Part shown: piece after piece, positions 11,340 through 20,300 of the stretch
Numbering within the stretch: the stretch's first letter is position 1
Layout of the letters: each line of letters opens with the position of its first letter
Assembly: GCF_003729955.1 (NCBI RefSeq)
Contig: NZ_RJTX01000002.1
Span: forward strand, 620,001 to 684,000
Length of the DNA stretch: 64,000 nt
From: Chryseobacterium daecheongense
GTDB lineage: Bacteria > Bacteroidota > Bacteroidia > Flavobacteriales > Weeksellaceae
Direction: 5' to 3'
Program-made: the position numbers and the translations under genes
The notes under the pieces: generated by a model
Seen by the model: only the letters and a program-made list of their open reading frames with translations
Database searches by the model: none
Told to the model about the DNA's origin: nothing

Positions 11340-14300
11340 ATGAAAAAGATCATATTAATAATACCTATCCTGATCGTTGCCCGGTTTCAGGCTCAGAATT
11401 TAACGCCATCAGAAAACTATATTTATAACAGAACCTATCTGGAACCGGTTACATCAGAACAGTCTAATGCAGCCCAAGTACAAAGTGTACAATATTTTGA
11501 CGGCTTAGGAAGACCAAAGCAAAGTACTGTCATCAAAGCTTCTCCTTCCGGGAAAGATATGGTTGTTCATTCGATCTATGATAACGACGGAAAACAAACT
11601 AAAGCATATCTGCCTTTGCCTGTTAATTCTCAAAATGGAGCTTTCATTACAGGAATTACAGAAAATACGGTTAATACTTACTATGGGGTTAATAATGCTT
11701 TTTCTGAAATAAAAGTTGAAAAATCTCCTTTAGCAAGAGTTGAGAACGCAGCAGCTCCGGGGGCCGACTGGCAAATGAGTGGAACCAATACAAAAAAAAT
11801 AGAATATCTGCTTAATGGAGCTAATGAAGTAAAAAGATTCAAAGCTTTTACGTCGTGGAATTCTTCAACACAAATTAATGACGTATCTGTTAGTATTGCT
11901 TCAGATAATACTTATACAACCAATGGATATTATAATCCTAGTATTTTGCTTAAAGTTGTATCAAAAGATGAAGATGGTAATGAAACACAGACTTTTACTA
12001 ATAGTGACAAGCAGAATATACTAGTTAGGCAGATTAATAGAAAACCTGATGGTAATACAGAAAACGTTGATACTTACTATGTTTATGATGAGTTTGGAAA
12101 TCTTTCGCTTATTATTCCACCTAAAGCTTCAATTTCTACATTAACATCAACCTTGCAGGATCAATTATGTTATCAATATAAATATGATAAATACAACAGA
12201 TTGGTGGAAAGAAAGTTGCCGGGGAAGGATTGGGAATATCTGGTGTACGACAGTCAAAACAGATTGGTTGCTACTCAGGATGGAAATTTAAGAGTTAAAG
12301 GACAATGGCTATATACAAAATATGATAGATTTGGAAGAATTGCCATTACAGGAATCAGTACAGGTTCATCAAGAGTTGCGGAGCAAAACATGGTAAATGG
12401 GCTTGGCTTAAACAATGTAAATAGAATAGATTATGTTTTCTACAATAGACAAGGAATGGATGTATATTATGATAATCCGGATACAACATATCCTAATTCT
12501 ACGAAATGGGTGTCTTTGTCGTCTGTTAATTACTATGATACTTATCCTGCTAATGCTCCTGCACAACCTACACAAATACAAAACCAGACTACACTTTCTT
12601 CAACGCCAACAGCCATTACTTCCAATGGATTGTCATCAACAAGAAGCACGAAAGCTTCTCCTACAGTAAGCTATACTAAAAATGTTGAAAATGATAACTG
12701 GTCTTCTGCCGTTATCTGGTATGATACTTTGGGTAGACCAATTGGAACTTATGGAAAAAATCATTTAGGTGGTTTTACAAAAACAGAATCAGAACTTGAT
12801 TTTTCAGGGAAAACAAAAAAGATGGACACCTATCATTCCCGAAATACGGCTACAGCCGAAGTAATAATTAAAGATCGGTTTGTATATACTCCCCAGAACT
12901 ACATTTCTCAGCATTATCAACAAATTAATTCTAATGCTGAAGAACTGCTTTCTGAGTATACCTATAATGATTTGGGGCAGGTTATCAATAAAAAGATAGG
13001 AAATAATCTTCAAAGTATAGATTATGAATATAATATTCGTGGTTGGCTGAACAAGATCAATGATCCGTCAAATTTAAATGGAAAGCTTTTCGGATATGAA
13101 ATGAAATATACCAATACCCTTTACCCGGGTTATGCTTCTCCAAGGTATAACGGCAATATAGCACAGGTAGATTGGGCGACTGGAAATGATGGGGTTTTAA
13201 GAAGGTATTCATATCAATATGACCCCTTAAACAGGCTCGTAGACGCTAATTATTCAGAAACCACAAGCACTGTACCTGTGAATGAGTTTTACAATGAGTC
13301 GGTAGCCTATGACTTGAATGGGAACATTACCATGTTCTACCGAAATTCCAAAGGGGTAAATGGACAGCCAGAACAGATTGACAGACTTGAATATACTTAT
13401 GATGGAAACAGACTATCATTCGTAAAAGATGCCAGTCATAATATTTCAGGGTATCCGGATGGGGGCAACACTATCTCATATGATGCAAACGGAAATATGA
13501 CTAATCATGTGGATAAAGGTTACACAGGTATTACTTATAATTTCCTGAATCTCCCATCAAAAATCACCAATAACAATAAAGCTCTTACTACAAATTATAT
13601 CTATTCGGCTGACGGAGCTAAAATGCAAATGACTAATGGATCGGCAGTAACTGATTACTTAGGCAACTTCCAATATACGAGCATATCAGGAGCAATTACT
13701 TTGTCTGTTGTTTCTAATGAAGAAGGATATTTTGATTTCGTTAACAACAGATATGTATATCAGTACAAAGATCACCTAGGAAATATTAGGATTTCTTATG
13801 CGAAAGGAAGCGATGGCAAACCAGTTATTCTGGAAGAAAATAACTATTATGCATTTGGGCTTAAACACGCAGGATATAATACCGGAGATATAACTAATAA
13901 TAAATTTAAATATCTTTATAACGGAAAAGAACTCCAAACCAATGGTAATTTAGATTACGGTTGGAGACAATATATGCCGGATGTAGGAAGATGGAATGGT
14001 ATGGATCAGCTTTCGGAGAAATATCATTTTTCAAGTCCATATGCTTATGTAATGAATAATCCTATTTTATTCGTAGACCCTGATGGAAGAATTTCTGATG
14101 AGTTTATGTCTGCAATGTGGAATTCTTCTCCAGCAGGACAAAACACTTTTTGGGAAAACACTGGAAGTGGTTTTGAAAGCGGCGGAGGTGTACTACTGGG
14201 TTATGAAGGAAATTATATTAGTTTAAATACAACATTAGGCGGTAACTCTGGAGGAAATGGTTTTGGAGACAGCTTTGGAAGCGCAAATGGATCTTTTAAT

Positions 14301-14972
14301 AATTATGCAGGTATAGGCAACATATATATTCCTATAATTTATAAAGAACTTCCAATGTTAGTACTTAAAGGGGATAAATCCACATGGGTTGAACAATTTA
14401 AAAGTCATTTTGATAAATATGTAAATAATGGATTACTTCCAGATAAATGGTATGGTCCTGCGGGGCAAGGAAACTGGTTTTTTGGTACAAGTGCAACTTT
14501 AACTGGTTTTGTTGGAATTATACAATCTGAAAATATGTATGCACAAGGTGTTAGAAGAGGTATTTCCGGAAATTATACTTTGGCAGGAAGAAATTTAAAT
14601 TTATTTGGAAAAGCACCAATGACAAAAGCTACTGTCCCTATTTCTAAAATTGGAAAAATGGGCGGTATACTAGGTAAAGTTTCTTTTGGTCTCGGAGTAG
14701 GTATGGACATTAAAGGGGTAATAAATTATTATGATAATCCCAATTCACCAAATGCTGTTATTCCAGCTAAAGCAGGTATTAATACAATTATGGGAGCCAT
14801 TGGAACATGGGGTGGAACTCCTGGTGCAATTTATGGTGTATTTTACTTTGGTATTGATGCATTCTATGGTAATGGTACCGGTTGGAATGGAGTAATGAAT
14901 GATATCGAAACAGCAGAACATAAATCGGATTATAGTATTGATTGGGGAACAATGGCTCCAAATGGAGCATAG
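11340..14972 (+). CDS. RHS-repeat protein with core domain and variable C-terminal toxin candidate
   Basis: 1210 residues. The start MKKIILIIPILIVA at 11340 gives a clean signal peptide; the frame is open upstream only because it overlaps the previous gene. A DUF6443-like N-terminal domain with VQYFDGLGRPKQ is followed by many YD repeats. The RHS-associated core runs from DHLGNIRISY (about 809) to VDPDGR (about 913). The remaining roughly 295 residues are the variable tip. It contains a glycine-rich hydrophobic stretch (GILGKVSFGLGVGMDI; AGINTIMGAIGTWGG) rather than a recognisable nuclease motif, so a membrane-acting or translocation function is plausible. A membrane immunity candidate follows 10 bp after the stop. 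The toxin class is inferred, not recognised. Confidence 0.82.
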   Translation: MKKIILIIPILIVARFQAQNLTPSENYIYNRTYLEPVTSEQSNAAQVQSVQYFDGLGRPKQSTVIKASPSGKDMVVHSIYDNDGKQTKAYLPLPVNSQNGAFITGITENTVNTYYGVNNAFSEIKVEKSPLARVENAAAPGADWQMSGTNTKKIEYLLNGANEVKRFKAFTSWNSSTQINDVSVSIASDNTYTTNGYYNPSILLKVVSKDEDGNETQTFTNSDKQNILVRQINRKPDGNTENVDTYYVYDEFGNLSLIIPPKASISTLTSTLQDQLCYQYKYDKYNRLVERKLPGKDWEYLVYDSQNRLVATQDGNLRVKGQWLYTKYDRFGRIAITGISTGSSRVAEQNMVNGLGLNNVNRIDYVFYNRQGMDVYYDNPDTTYPNSTKWVSLSSVNYYDTYPANAPAQPTQIQNQTTLSSTPTAITSNGLSSTRSTKASPTVSYTKNVENDNWSSAVIWYDTLGRPIGTYGKNHLGGFTKTESELDFSGKTKKMDTYHSRNTATAEVIIKDRFVYTPQNYISQHYQQINSNAEELLSEYTYNDLGQVINKKIGNNLQSIDYEYNIRGWLNKINDPSNLNGKLFGYEMKYTNTLYPGYASPRYNGNIAQVDWATGNDGVLRRYSYQYDPLNRLVDANYSETTSTVPVNEFYNESVAYDLNGNITMFYRNSKGVNGQPEQIDRLEYTYDGNRLSFVKDASHNISGYPDGGNTISYDANGNMTNHVDKGYTGITYNFLNLPSKITNNNKALTTNYIYSADGAKMQMTNGSAVTDYLGNFQYTSISGAITLSVVSNEEGYFDFVNNRYVYQYKDHLGNIRISYAKGSDGKPVILEENNYYAFGLKHAGYNTGDITNNKFKYLYNGKELQTNGNLDYGWRQYMPDVGRWNGMDQLSEKYHFSSPYAYVMNNPILFVDPDGRISDEFMSAMWNSSPAGQNTFWENTGSGFESGGGVLLGYEGNYISLNTTLGGNSGGNGFGDSFGSANGSFNNYAGIGNIYIPIIYKELPMLVLKGDKSTWVEQFKSHFDKYVNNGLLPDKWYGPAGQGNWFFGTSATLTGFVGIIQSENMYAQGVRRGISGNYTLAGRNLNLFGKAPMTKATVPISKIGKMGGILGKVSFGLGVGMDIKGVINYYDNPNSPNAVIPAKAGINTIMGAIGTWGGTPGAIYGVFYFGIDAFYGNGTGWNGVMNDIETAEHKSDYSIDWGTMAPNGA

Positions 14973-14982
14973 AATTTAAGCT

Positions 14983-15405
14983 ATGATAAAAAAAGCATAT
15001 TATTATTTTTTCTATAAGATTTATAAATCAATAGAATATACCTCTGATGAACTAGGAGGTAAATTTTGGAGTGATTGGAAAGCAAGTTTGGTATTGGATG
15101 TATTATTTTATTTTATAATAACCTCATTATTTATTTATTATAAAATATTCTTCAATCGTTATATACATCTCAGTGAAAGCAATTTTGATATATTTTTAAT
15201 CATAATTCCAATTATATTATTCAATTATTTTATTTTTCATCATAAGTATCAATGGAAAAATATAGTTAAAGAATTTGATAGACTGCCTAGAGAAAAAAAT
15301 CTATTGGGGGGATGGATTGTTTTTGGAATAATATTATTTATTATTGCTAATCTGATTTTTTCATTTTATTTAATGAGTCAAATAGATTGGGTACAATATA
15401 GATGA
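14983..15405 (+). CDS. Three-TM membrane protein, candidate immunity protein for the RHS tip
   Basis: A 140-residue protein, very AT-rich, with hydrophobic spans near residues 35-57, 68-86 and 112-133. A polar loop between spans 2 and 3 contains YQWKNIVKEFDRL. It starts 10 bp after the RHS toxin stop, the standard position of an immunity gene in polymorphic toxin loci. A membrane immunity protein would fit a toxin acting on the inner membrane. A decayed paralogue lies 115 bp downstream, supporting a repeated toxin/immunity module. The family was not recognised. Confidence 0.7.
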   Translation: MIKKAYYYFFYKIYKSIEYTSDELGGKFWSDWKASLVLDVLFYFIITSLFIYYKIFFNRYIHLSESNFDIFLIIIPIILFNYFIFHHKYQWKNIVKEFDRLPREKNLLGGWIVFGIILFIIANLIFSFYLMSQIDWVQYR

Positions 15406-15533
15406 ATGGAAATGGAGGTCAAGGGGGGCTAGGTTTCTTTAATGGAGCTAATGATTTTCAAAGTGATATAGATAAAGGGTTTAATCAGGCTGGACCCTAT
15501 AAGTTCATATTATGGGCTCATGAACCTAAATAA
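15402..15533 (+). CDS. Orphan RHS C-terminal tip fragment (43 residues)
   Basis: A 43-residue frame whose ATG overlaps the preceding stop in an ATGA junction. It begins MNGNGGQGGLGFFNGANDF and ends FILWAHEPK. The glycine-rich start followed by ND..SDID resembles the end of the intact RHS protein (GNGTGWNGVMNDIETAEHKS). It has no signal peptide or promoter. The best reading is a leftover 3' tip from an earlier RHS toxin, displaced downstream when the present tip was acquired; such orphan tips are known at rhs loci. Whether it is translated is unknown. Confidence 0.5.
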   Translation: MNGNGGQGGLGFFNGANDFQSDIDKGFNQAGPYKFILWAHEPK

Positions 15534-15872
15534 AATTTGGACCGATTGGAAAGCTTTTTTAGTTTTGACAGTTTTGGAAATTTGGTTAGTTTCTTTGGTA
15601 AAATATATTATTTATTTAATATTCCAATTGAAAGCTCAGATTATAGTAGTATTGACATTTCCACAGTTATTATAGGATTTTCTTTTATTATTTTAAATTG
15701 GTATATTTTTGAACATGAGGATAAATGGAAAACGATAATAAAAGAATTTGACTTGTTGGCTAAAAAAACTAATAGAATTGGAGGCATTATTGTATGGATA
15801 CTAATCATATTAATTGTTGTGCTTTATTGGTATAGTATTTTTAGTATTCTTCCAAAACTCACTTATATTTAG
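15520..15872 (+). pseudogene. Frameshifted second immunity-like membrane protein
   Basis: The 5' part, read from ATG 15520, gives MNLNKIWTDWKAFLVLTVLE and then stops. The 3' part, read in the frame of position 15537, gives IPIESSDYSS to the end, with KWKTIIKEFDLLAKK and a hydrophobic tail. Each half aligns in order with the intact neighbour: KFWSDWKASLVLDVL for the first and QWKNIVKEFDRLPREK for the second. A single frameshift in an A/T run around 15600-15620 would rejoin them. It is therefore a broken paralogue of the 14983-15405 gene, standing directly after the orphan toxin tip as its former immunity partner. A sequencing indel is the alternative. Confidence 0.7.
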
Positions 15873-16005
15873 TGTTTTGAAGTCAATACCATAATTTTTT
15901 AATTGATTCACAAAAGATTTACATAATCATATAGGACATATAGTTTTTTGATTTTTTATTCAAACTATAAAATATTTGATAATTCTTATAATTATAAATT
16001 AATAT

Positions 16006-16036
16006 ATACCGGCCCTTAATTGAGTCGGTATTTTTT
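16006..16036 (+). terminator. Intrinsic terminator downstream of the RHS/immunity locus
   Basis: ATACCG (16006-16011) pairs with CGGTAT (16026-16031) around a 14-nt loop, followed by a run of six T. It closes the RHS operon about 140 bp after the last immunity remnant. The short stem makes it moderate in strength. Confidence 0.6.
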
Positions 16037-16129
16037 AATTTGTTTTAGTCTTTTACTTGAAATAGTATTATTTTAAGTTAAACTAACACAAAAAATCTCT
16101 ATATTTATTCTCCACCAACTAAATATACT

Positions 16130-16563
16130 ATGGAAATCAGAATTACAGTAAAACAACTAGGTAAGAAACATCCTCTCCTCTCAGAGCAAACACTTGAAAT
16201 TGCTTACAATCATCCTAATATTACATTATAAGACTTATTAAAGCTCATTGTCTAACAACAGGTAGAAATCTTTAATGAGAAATAATTTGAAAAGGAGGAT
16301 GAGGATTACTTAAAAGCTCCACAAGAAAACTATCTTAACATTCTTACAGATACCGGAAAAATAGGCTTTGCCAGCATTTATAACAACAAAAAAGCTGATT
16401 TTGGGAAAGCACAGGAAAATGTCATTCAGGCTTTTGAAGACGGTATGTTTGCTGTGTTTTATAATGATGAGCAGCTTGAAAACCTCTCCCCAAACATAGA
16501 TTAAGCTTGGGTCATACTTTCACTTTCATAAGGCTTACCTTTCTCGCAGGAAGCTACTGGTAA
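16130..16563 (+). pseudogene. Hypothetical protein gene broken by three TAA codons and a frameshift
   Basis: From ATG 16130 the frame reads a protein-like sequence (MEIRITVKQLGKKHPLL ... ILTDTGKIGFASIYNN ... EDGMFAVFYNDEQLENL). It is interrupted by in-frame TAA at 16229, 16253 and 16283, and by another TAA at 16502. A +1 shift at that last stop continues it as LSLGHTFTFIRLTFLAGSYW to a stop at 16561-16563. All three internal stops need only one base change to restore Lys, Gln or Glu. The function is not recognised. Codon use is gene-like, so this is a recently inactivated gene rather than random sequence. Confidence 0.68.
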
Positions 16564-16589
16564 TTATTTAAACACAAATCATAACATCA

Positions 16590-16715
16590 ATGGAAATCAC
16601 AGAAAAATTACAATCGAAAAAACTTGTCAATTACTATAAGAATTTAGCACTTGAGAGTATAAATTATAATTTCTCGGCAATTTGGAATTGGCTTTCGGCT
16701 TTTTGGAATTGTTGA
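16590..16715 (+). pseudogene. Truncated ORF ending inside a dispersed repeat
   Basis: ATG 16590 lies 26 bp after the end of the previous remnant and reads MEITEKLQSKKLVNYYKN plus about 10 more natural-looking residues. It then enters the 43-bp repeat, where the reading becomes Trp-rich (IWNWLSAFWNC) and stops. This looks like the 5' stub of the next gene of a decayed operon, cut by insertion or deletion at the repeat. No product family can be named. Confidence 0.45.
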
Positions 16716-16716
16716 T
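16674..16716. repeat. Dispersed 43-bp repeat, copy 1
   Basis: The sequence starts TCGGCAATTTGGAA and ends GAATTGTTGAT. It recurs in the same orientation at 29660-29703 with about five differences. Copy 1 interrupts a truncated ORF, and the two copies lie at the edges of the metal-efflux/pckA block. It has internal repetition (TTTGGAATTG twice). Confidence 0.65.
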
Positions 16717-16852
16717 TGTAATTGGAATTTTACATAAAAAGACAATTTTACTATGTATCGACACTAATAAACAGATTATAAAATAATTGAAATTATAGTG
16801 TACATTTAAGTTTATCATATTTATTTAAAATCATTCTTAATGAAATATTTCA

Positions 16853-16860
16853 TAATTTTG
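16853..16860 (+). promoter_or_regulatory. -7-like promoter element (TAnnTTTG) for the efflux operon
   Basis: TAATTTTG is an exact match to the flavobacterial -7 element. It ends 5 bp before the GTG start of the next gene, which would make that mRNA nearly leaderless or imply a later start. No TTG -33 element is visible. Confidence 0.35.
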
Positions 16861-16865
16861 ACAGA

Positions 16866-17252
16866 GTGAAAAAGCTGATTTCCATATTGTTGTTATCATT
16901 ATATTTGGTTTCTACAACCGAAGTGTATCAGCTTTTAAAAATGCCACTTCTCATTGAGCATTATTTTCAGCATAAAAACCTCAATCCTGAAATGTCGCTT
17001 ACAGCATTTCTGAAAATCCATTACGACCATCCTGTGAAAGATAGTGATCACGACCAGGATCAGAAACTACCTTTTGTCTCCCACGTAAGCCTTCTTTCTG
17101 TGGTTTTTACCATCAATCCGTCTGTAGATTTTTATTTTACGGAGAAAATATACAATCCTCATGAGATCAAGAATACTCTTTATAAAAGTATTCTTTACCA
17201 TAAAGAAATACTCAATTCTATCTGGCAGCCGCCAAGATTCCATCAATCTTAA
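16866..17252 (+). CDS. Hypothetical small exported/membrane-anchored protein upstream of CusA-like pump
   Basis: 128 residues from a GTG codon, with an N-terminal hydrophobic segment (LISILLLSLYLVSTTEVYQLL). The middle is rich in His and Asp (IHYDHPVKDSDHDQDQ), which could bind metal. It is followed by a conserved-looking LPFVSHVSLLSVVF and a C-terminal IWQPPRFHQS. It lies 142 bp upstream of the heavy-metal pump on the same strand. A periplasmic metal-handling accessory is possible from context, but the family was not recognised and no catalytic motif is seen. Confidence 0.7.
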   Translation: MKKLISILLLSLYLVSTTEVYQLLKMPLLIEHYFQHKNLNPEMSLTAFLKIHYDHPVKDSDHDQDQKLPFVSHVSLLSVVFTINPSVDFYFTEKIYNPHEIKNTLYKSILYHKEILNSIWQPPRFHQS

Positions 17253-17394
17253 TCTGTATTTCTCAGTCATTTTTTGAACTGAGAAGGTATTCTGTTTACA
17301 TATATATAAGTGCCTGCATGAGATGCAGATGCACTGGGATTTATGTTTCAGTATATTGGTTTTATCACAATAATTAAGATTAATCAATCACTTT

Positions 17395-20300
17395 ATGCTT
17401 ACAAAAATCATTGAGTTTTCAGTAAAGAATAAACTCATTATTGCATTGTTGGTATTAGGGCTCATTGGAGTAGGGGCCTATCAGGTCACAAAATTACCGA
17501 TAGATGCGGTGCCTGATATCACCAACAATCAGGTACAGGTTATTACCACTGCGCCTTCTTTTGGTGCAACGGATATAGAGCGCCTTGTCACTTTTCCTAT
17601 AGAACAGGCGAATAATAATATTTCAGGATTAAAGGAAATCAGGAGCTTTTCCAGATTTGGGCTGTCTTTGGTTACCATTGTCTTTGAAGATGATGTTGAC
17701 ATCTATTGGGCTCGGCAACAGGTTGCAGAAAGGCTGCAGCAGGTGAAAGCTGTCATTCCGCAAGGAATAGGAAACCCGGAACTTGGCCCTATTTCTACGG
17801 GGCTTGGAGAAATTTTTCAATATGTCATAAGGCCTGAAAAAGGATATGAAAAGAGATACAATATCACAGAACTTCGTACGATTCAGGATTGGATTGTAAG
17901 AAGGCAGCTTTTAGGAGTAAAAGGAGTAGCAGAAATCAGCAGTTTCGGAGGCAAACTGAAACAATATGAAATTGCAGTAAATCCCGACAAGTTGAACGCC
18001 TATGGAATTACCATCAATGATGTTTTTGATGCCCTTCAGGCCAATAATCAAAATACGGGTGGAGCTTATATTGAAAAGGGACCTACTGTTTTATATATCA
18101 GAAGTGAGGGGCTGGTAGGAAGTATTGAAGAAATCAACAATATTTCTATTGCTACAAAAACAAATGATGTTCCATTGTTTATAAGAGACATTGCAGAAGT
18201 GAAACCTGGCTTTGCAACCCGCTATGGAGCAATGACCTTTAATGATCAGGGAGAGGTCTCAGGGGCTGTAGTTATGATGCTGAAAGGTGAAAACAGCAAT
18301 CAGGTTATAAAAAATGTAAAAGAAAAAATTGCCCAGGTTCAGAAGACCCTTCCCAAAGGAGTAGTGATAGAGCCTTTCCTGGATCGTACCAAGATGGTGA
18401 ACAATGCCATTGGTACTGTCGAAAAGAACCTTACAGAAGGGGCGTTGATTGTTGTTTTTGTTCTCGTATTATTCCTTGGAAATATAAGAGCAGGTTTATT
18501 GGTGGCTTCGGTAATTCCTCTTGCGATGCTGTTTGCCATCTGTATGATGAATCTTTTTGGAGTCAGCGGTAACCTGATGAGCCTTGGGGCTCTGGATTTC
18601 GGATTGATTATCGATGGAGCAGTGATCATTGTGGAATCTGTTTTACATCAGTTCAGCCATAATTCAAAGTTTAAAAAGATATTATCTGTCGGACCATCAG
18701 AAATGGATACTATAGTTGTAGATTCTGCGGGAAAAATGATGAACAGCGCCGTTTTCGGGCAGATCATTATCCTGATTGTTTATCTTCCAATCCTTACTTT
18801 ACAGGGAATTGAAGGGAAAATGTTCAAACCGATGGCTCAGACTGTTGCTTTTGCATTGCTGGGGGCGTTTTTACTGTCTCTGACTTATATTCCGATGATG
18901 AGTGCTGTTTTACTGAGAAAAAGAAGTGAAAAACCTACTTTTTCAGATAGAATCATGAAGAAAGCAGAGAAGATTTATCTTAATACTTTGCTTAAGCTTC
19001 TTAGAATTTCTAAAACGGTTTTTGTGATTGTGGCAGTCCTGTTTATAATGGCTGTTTTCATCTTATCCAGAATGGGAGGGGAATTTATTCCTTCTCTTGA
19101 AGAAGGTGATTTCGCAGTAGATACCAGGGTTTTGCCGGGAAGTAACTTGACAACGACTATTGAAAGTACCCAGAAAGCAGCTCATATTCTCAAATCCAGA
19201 TTTCCGGAAGTGGAAAAGGTTGTTACAAAGATTGGAAGCGGGGAAGTTCCCACCGATCCCATGCCAATGGATGCCTCTGATATGATGGTGATTTTAAAAG
19301 ATAAAAAAGAATGGACTTCAGCTTCCACTTTTCCGGAATTGGCCGAGAAGATGGGGAAACAACTTCAGGACGTCCCTGGAATTACTGCCAGTTTCCAGTT
19401 CCCTGTTCAGATGCGCTTTAATGAATTAATGACGGGAGCAAGACAAGATGTAGTAATCAAAATTTTTGGCGAAGACCTGGATGTTCTTTCACAAAATGCC
19501 CAGAAACTAGGGCAAATTATAGAAACAGTTGAAGGAACTCAGAATCTTTATATAGAGCCTGTTTCCGGAATGCCACAGGTGATCATAGAGTATAATCGTC
19601 CGCTGATTGCTCAGTATCATCTGTCTATCGCAGACATCAACAGGATTGTTAATACAGCATTCGCAGGACAAAGTACAGGATTGGTTTTTGAAGGTGAAAA
19701 GCGTTTCGATATGGTGGTGCGGCTTGATACTAAAGATCGCAAAAATGTTACCGATATTAAGAATCTCTTGGTACCCACTCCTTTCGGAAATCAGATCCCG
19801 CTATCCCAACTTGCCAAAATAGAGGTAAAAAATGGTCCTAATCAGATTCAGAGAGAAAATGCCCAGAGAAGAATTGTAGTGGGCTTCAATATAAAAGGCA
19901 GAGATGTACAAAGTATTGTGGAAGAACTTCAGCATAAAGCAGACCAAAAAATGAAACTTCCCACAGGATATTATATGACCTATGGAGGATCATTTGAAAA
20001 TCTTAATAAAGCCAAACAGCGTCTTATGATTGCGGTTCCGATCGCATTGGCTCTTATTTTTGTGATGCTGTTTCTGGCTTTTAATTCCATTAAAGAAAGT
20101 TTACTGATCTATACTGCAATTCCACTTTCTATTATTGGGGGAGTATTTCTGATGGCACTCAGAGGAATGCCTTTTAGTATCAGTGCCGGAGTAGGATTCA
20201 TTGCGCTTTTTGGAGTGGCGGTATTGAATGGGATCGTTTTAATTTCAGAATTTAATCGCCTGCGGAAGAGAGGAATTACAAATATTGTCAGAATTATTGT

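Larger units (their letters stand above)
15873..16865. other. Gene-poor degraded stretch after the RHS locus
   Basis: This 993-bp stretch has no intact gene. It holds the terminator at 16006-16036, a multiply broken ORF (16130-16563), a truncated ORF (16590-16715), one copy of the dispersed 43-bp repeat (16674-16716) and a promoter-like TAATTTTG (16853-16860). It looks like decayed remnants at the edge of an accessory island. Confidence 0.6.

Noticed and set aside
15537..15872. The TTG-started 111-residue frame as an intact independent gene
   Set aside because: Its first 25 residues do not match the paralogue, while the other frame from ATG 15520 does; this indicates a frameshifted gene, not a true TTG start.
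16130..16504. Stop-codon (TAA) recoding as an explanation for the three in-frame TAA codons
   Set aside because: Every other gene in the window uses TAA as a normal stop, and the same frame also has a frameshift, so decay is the simpler explanation.
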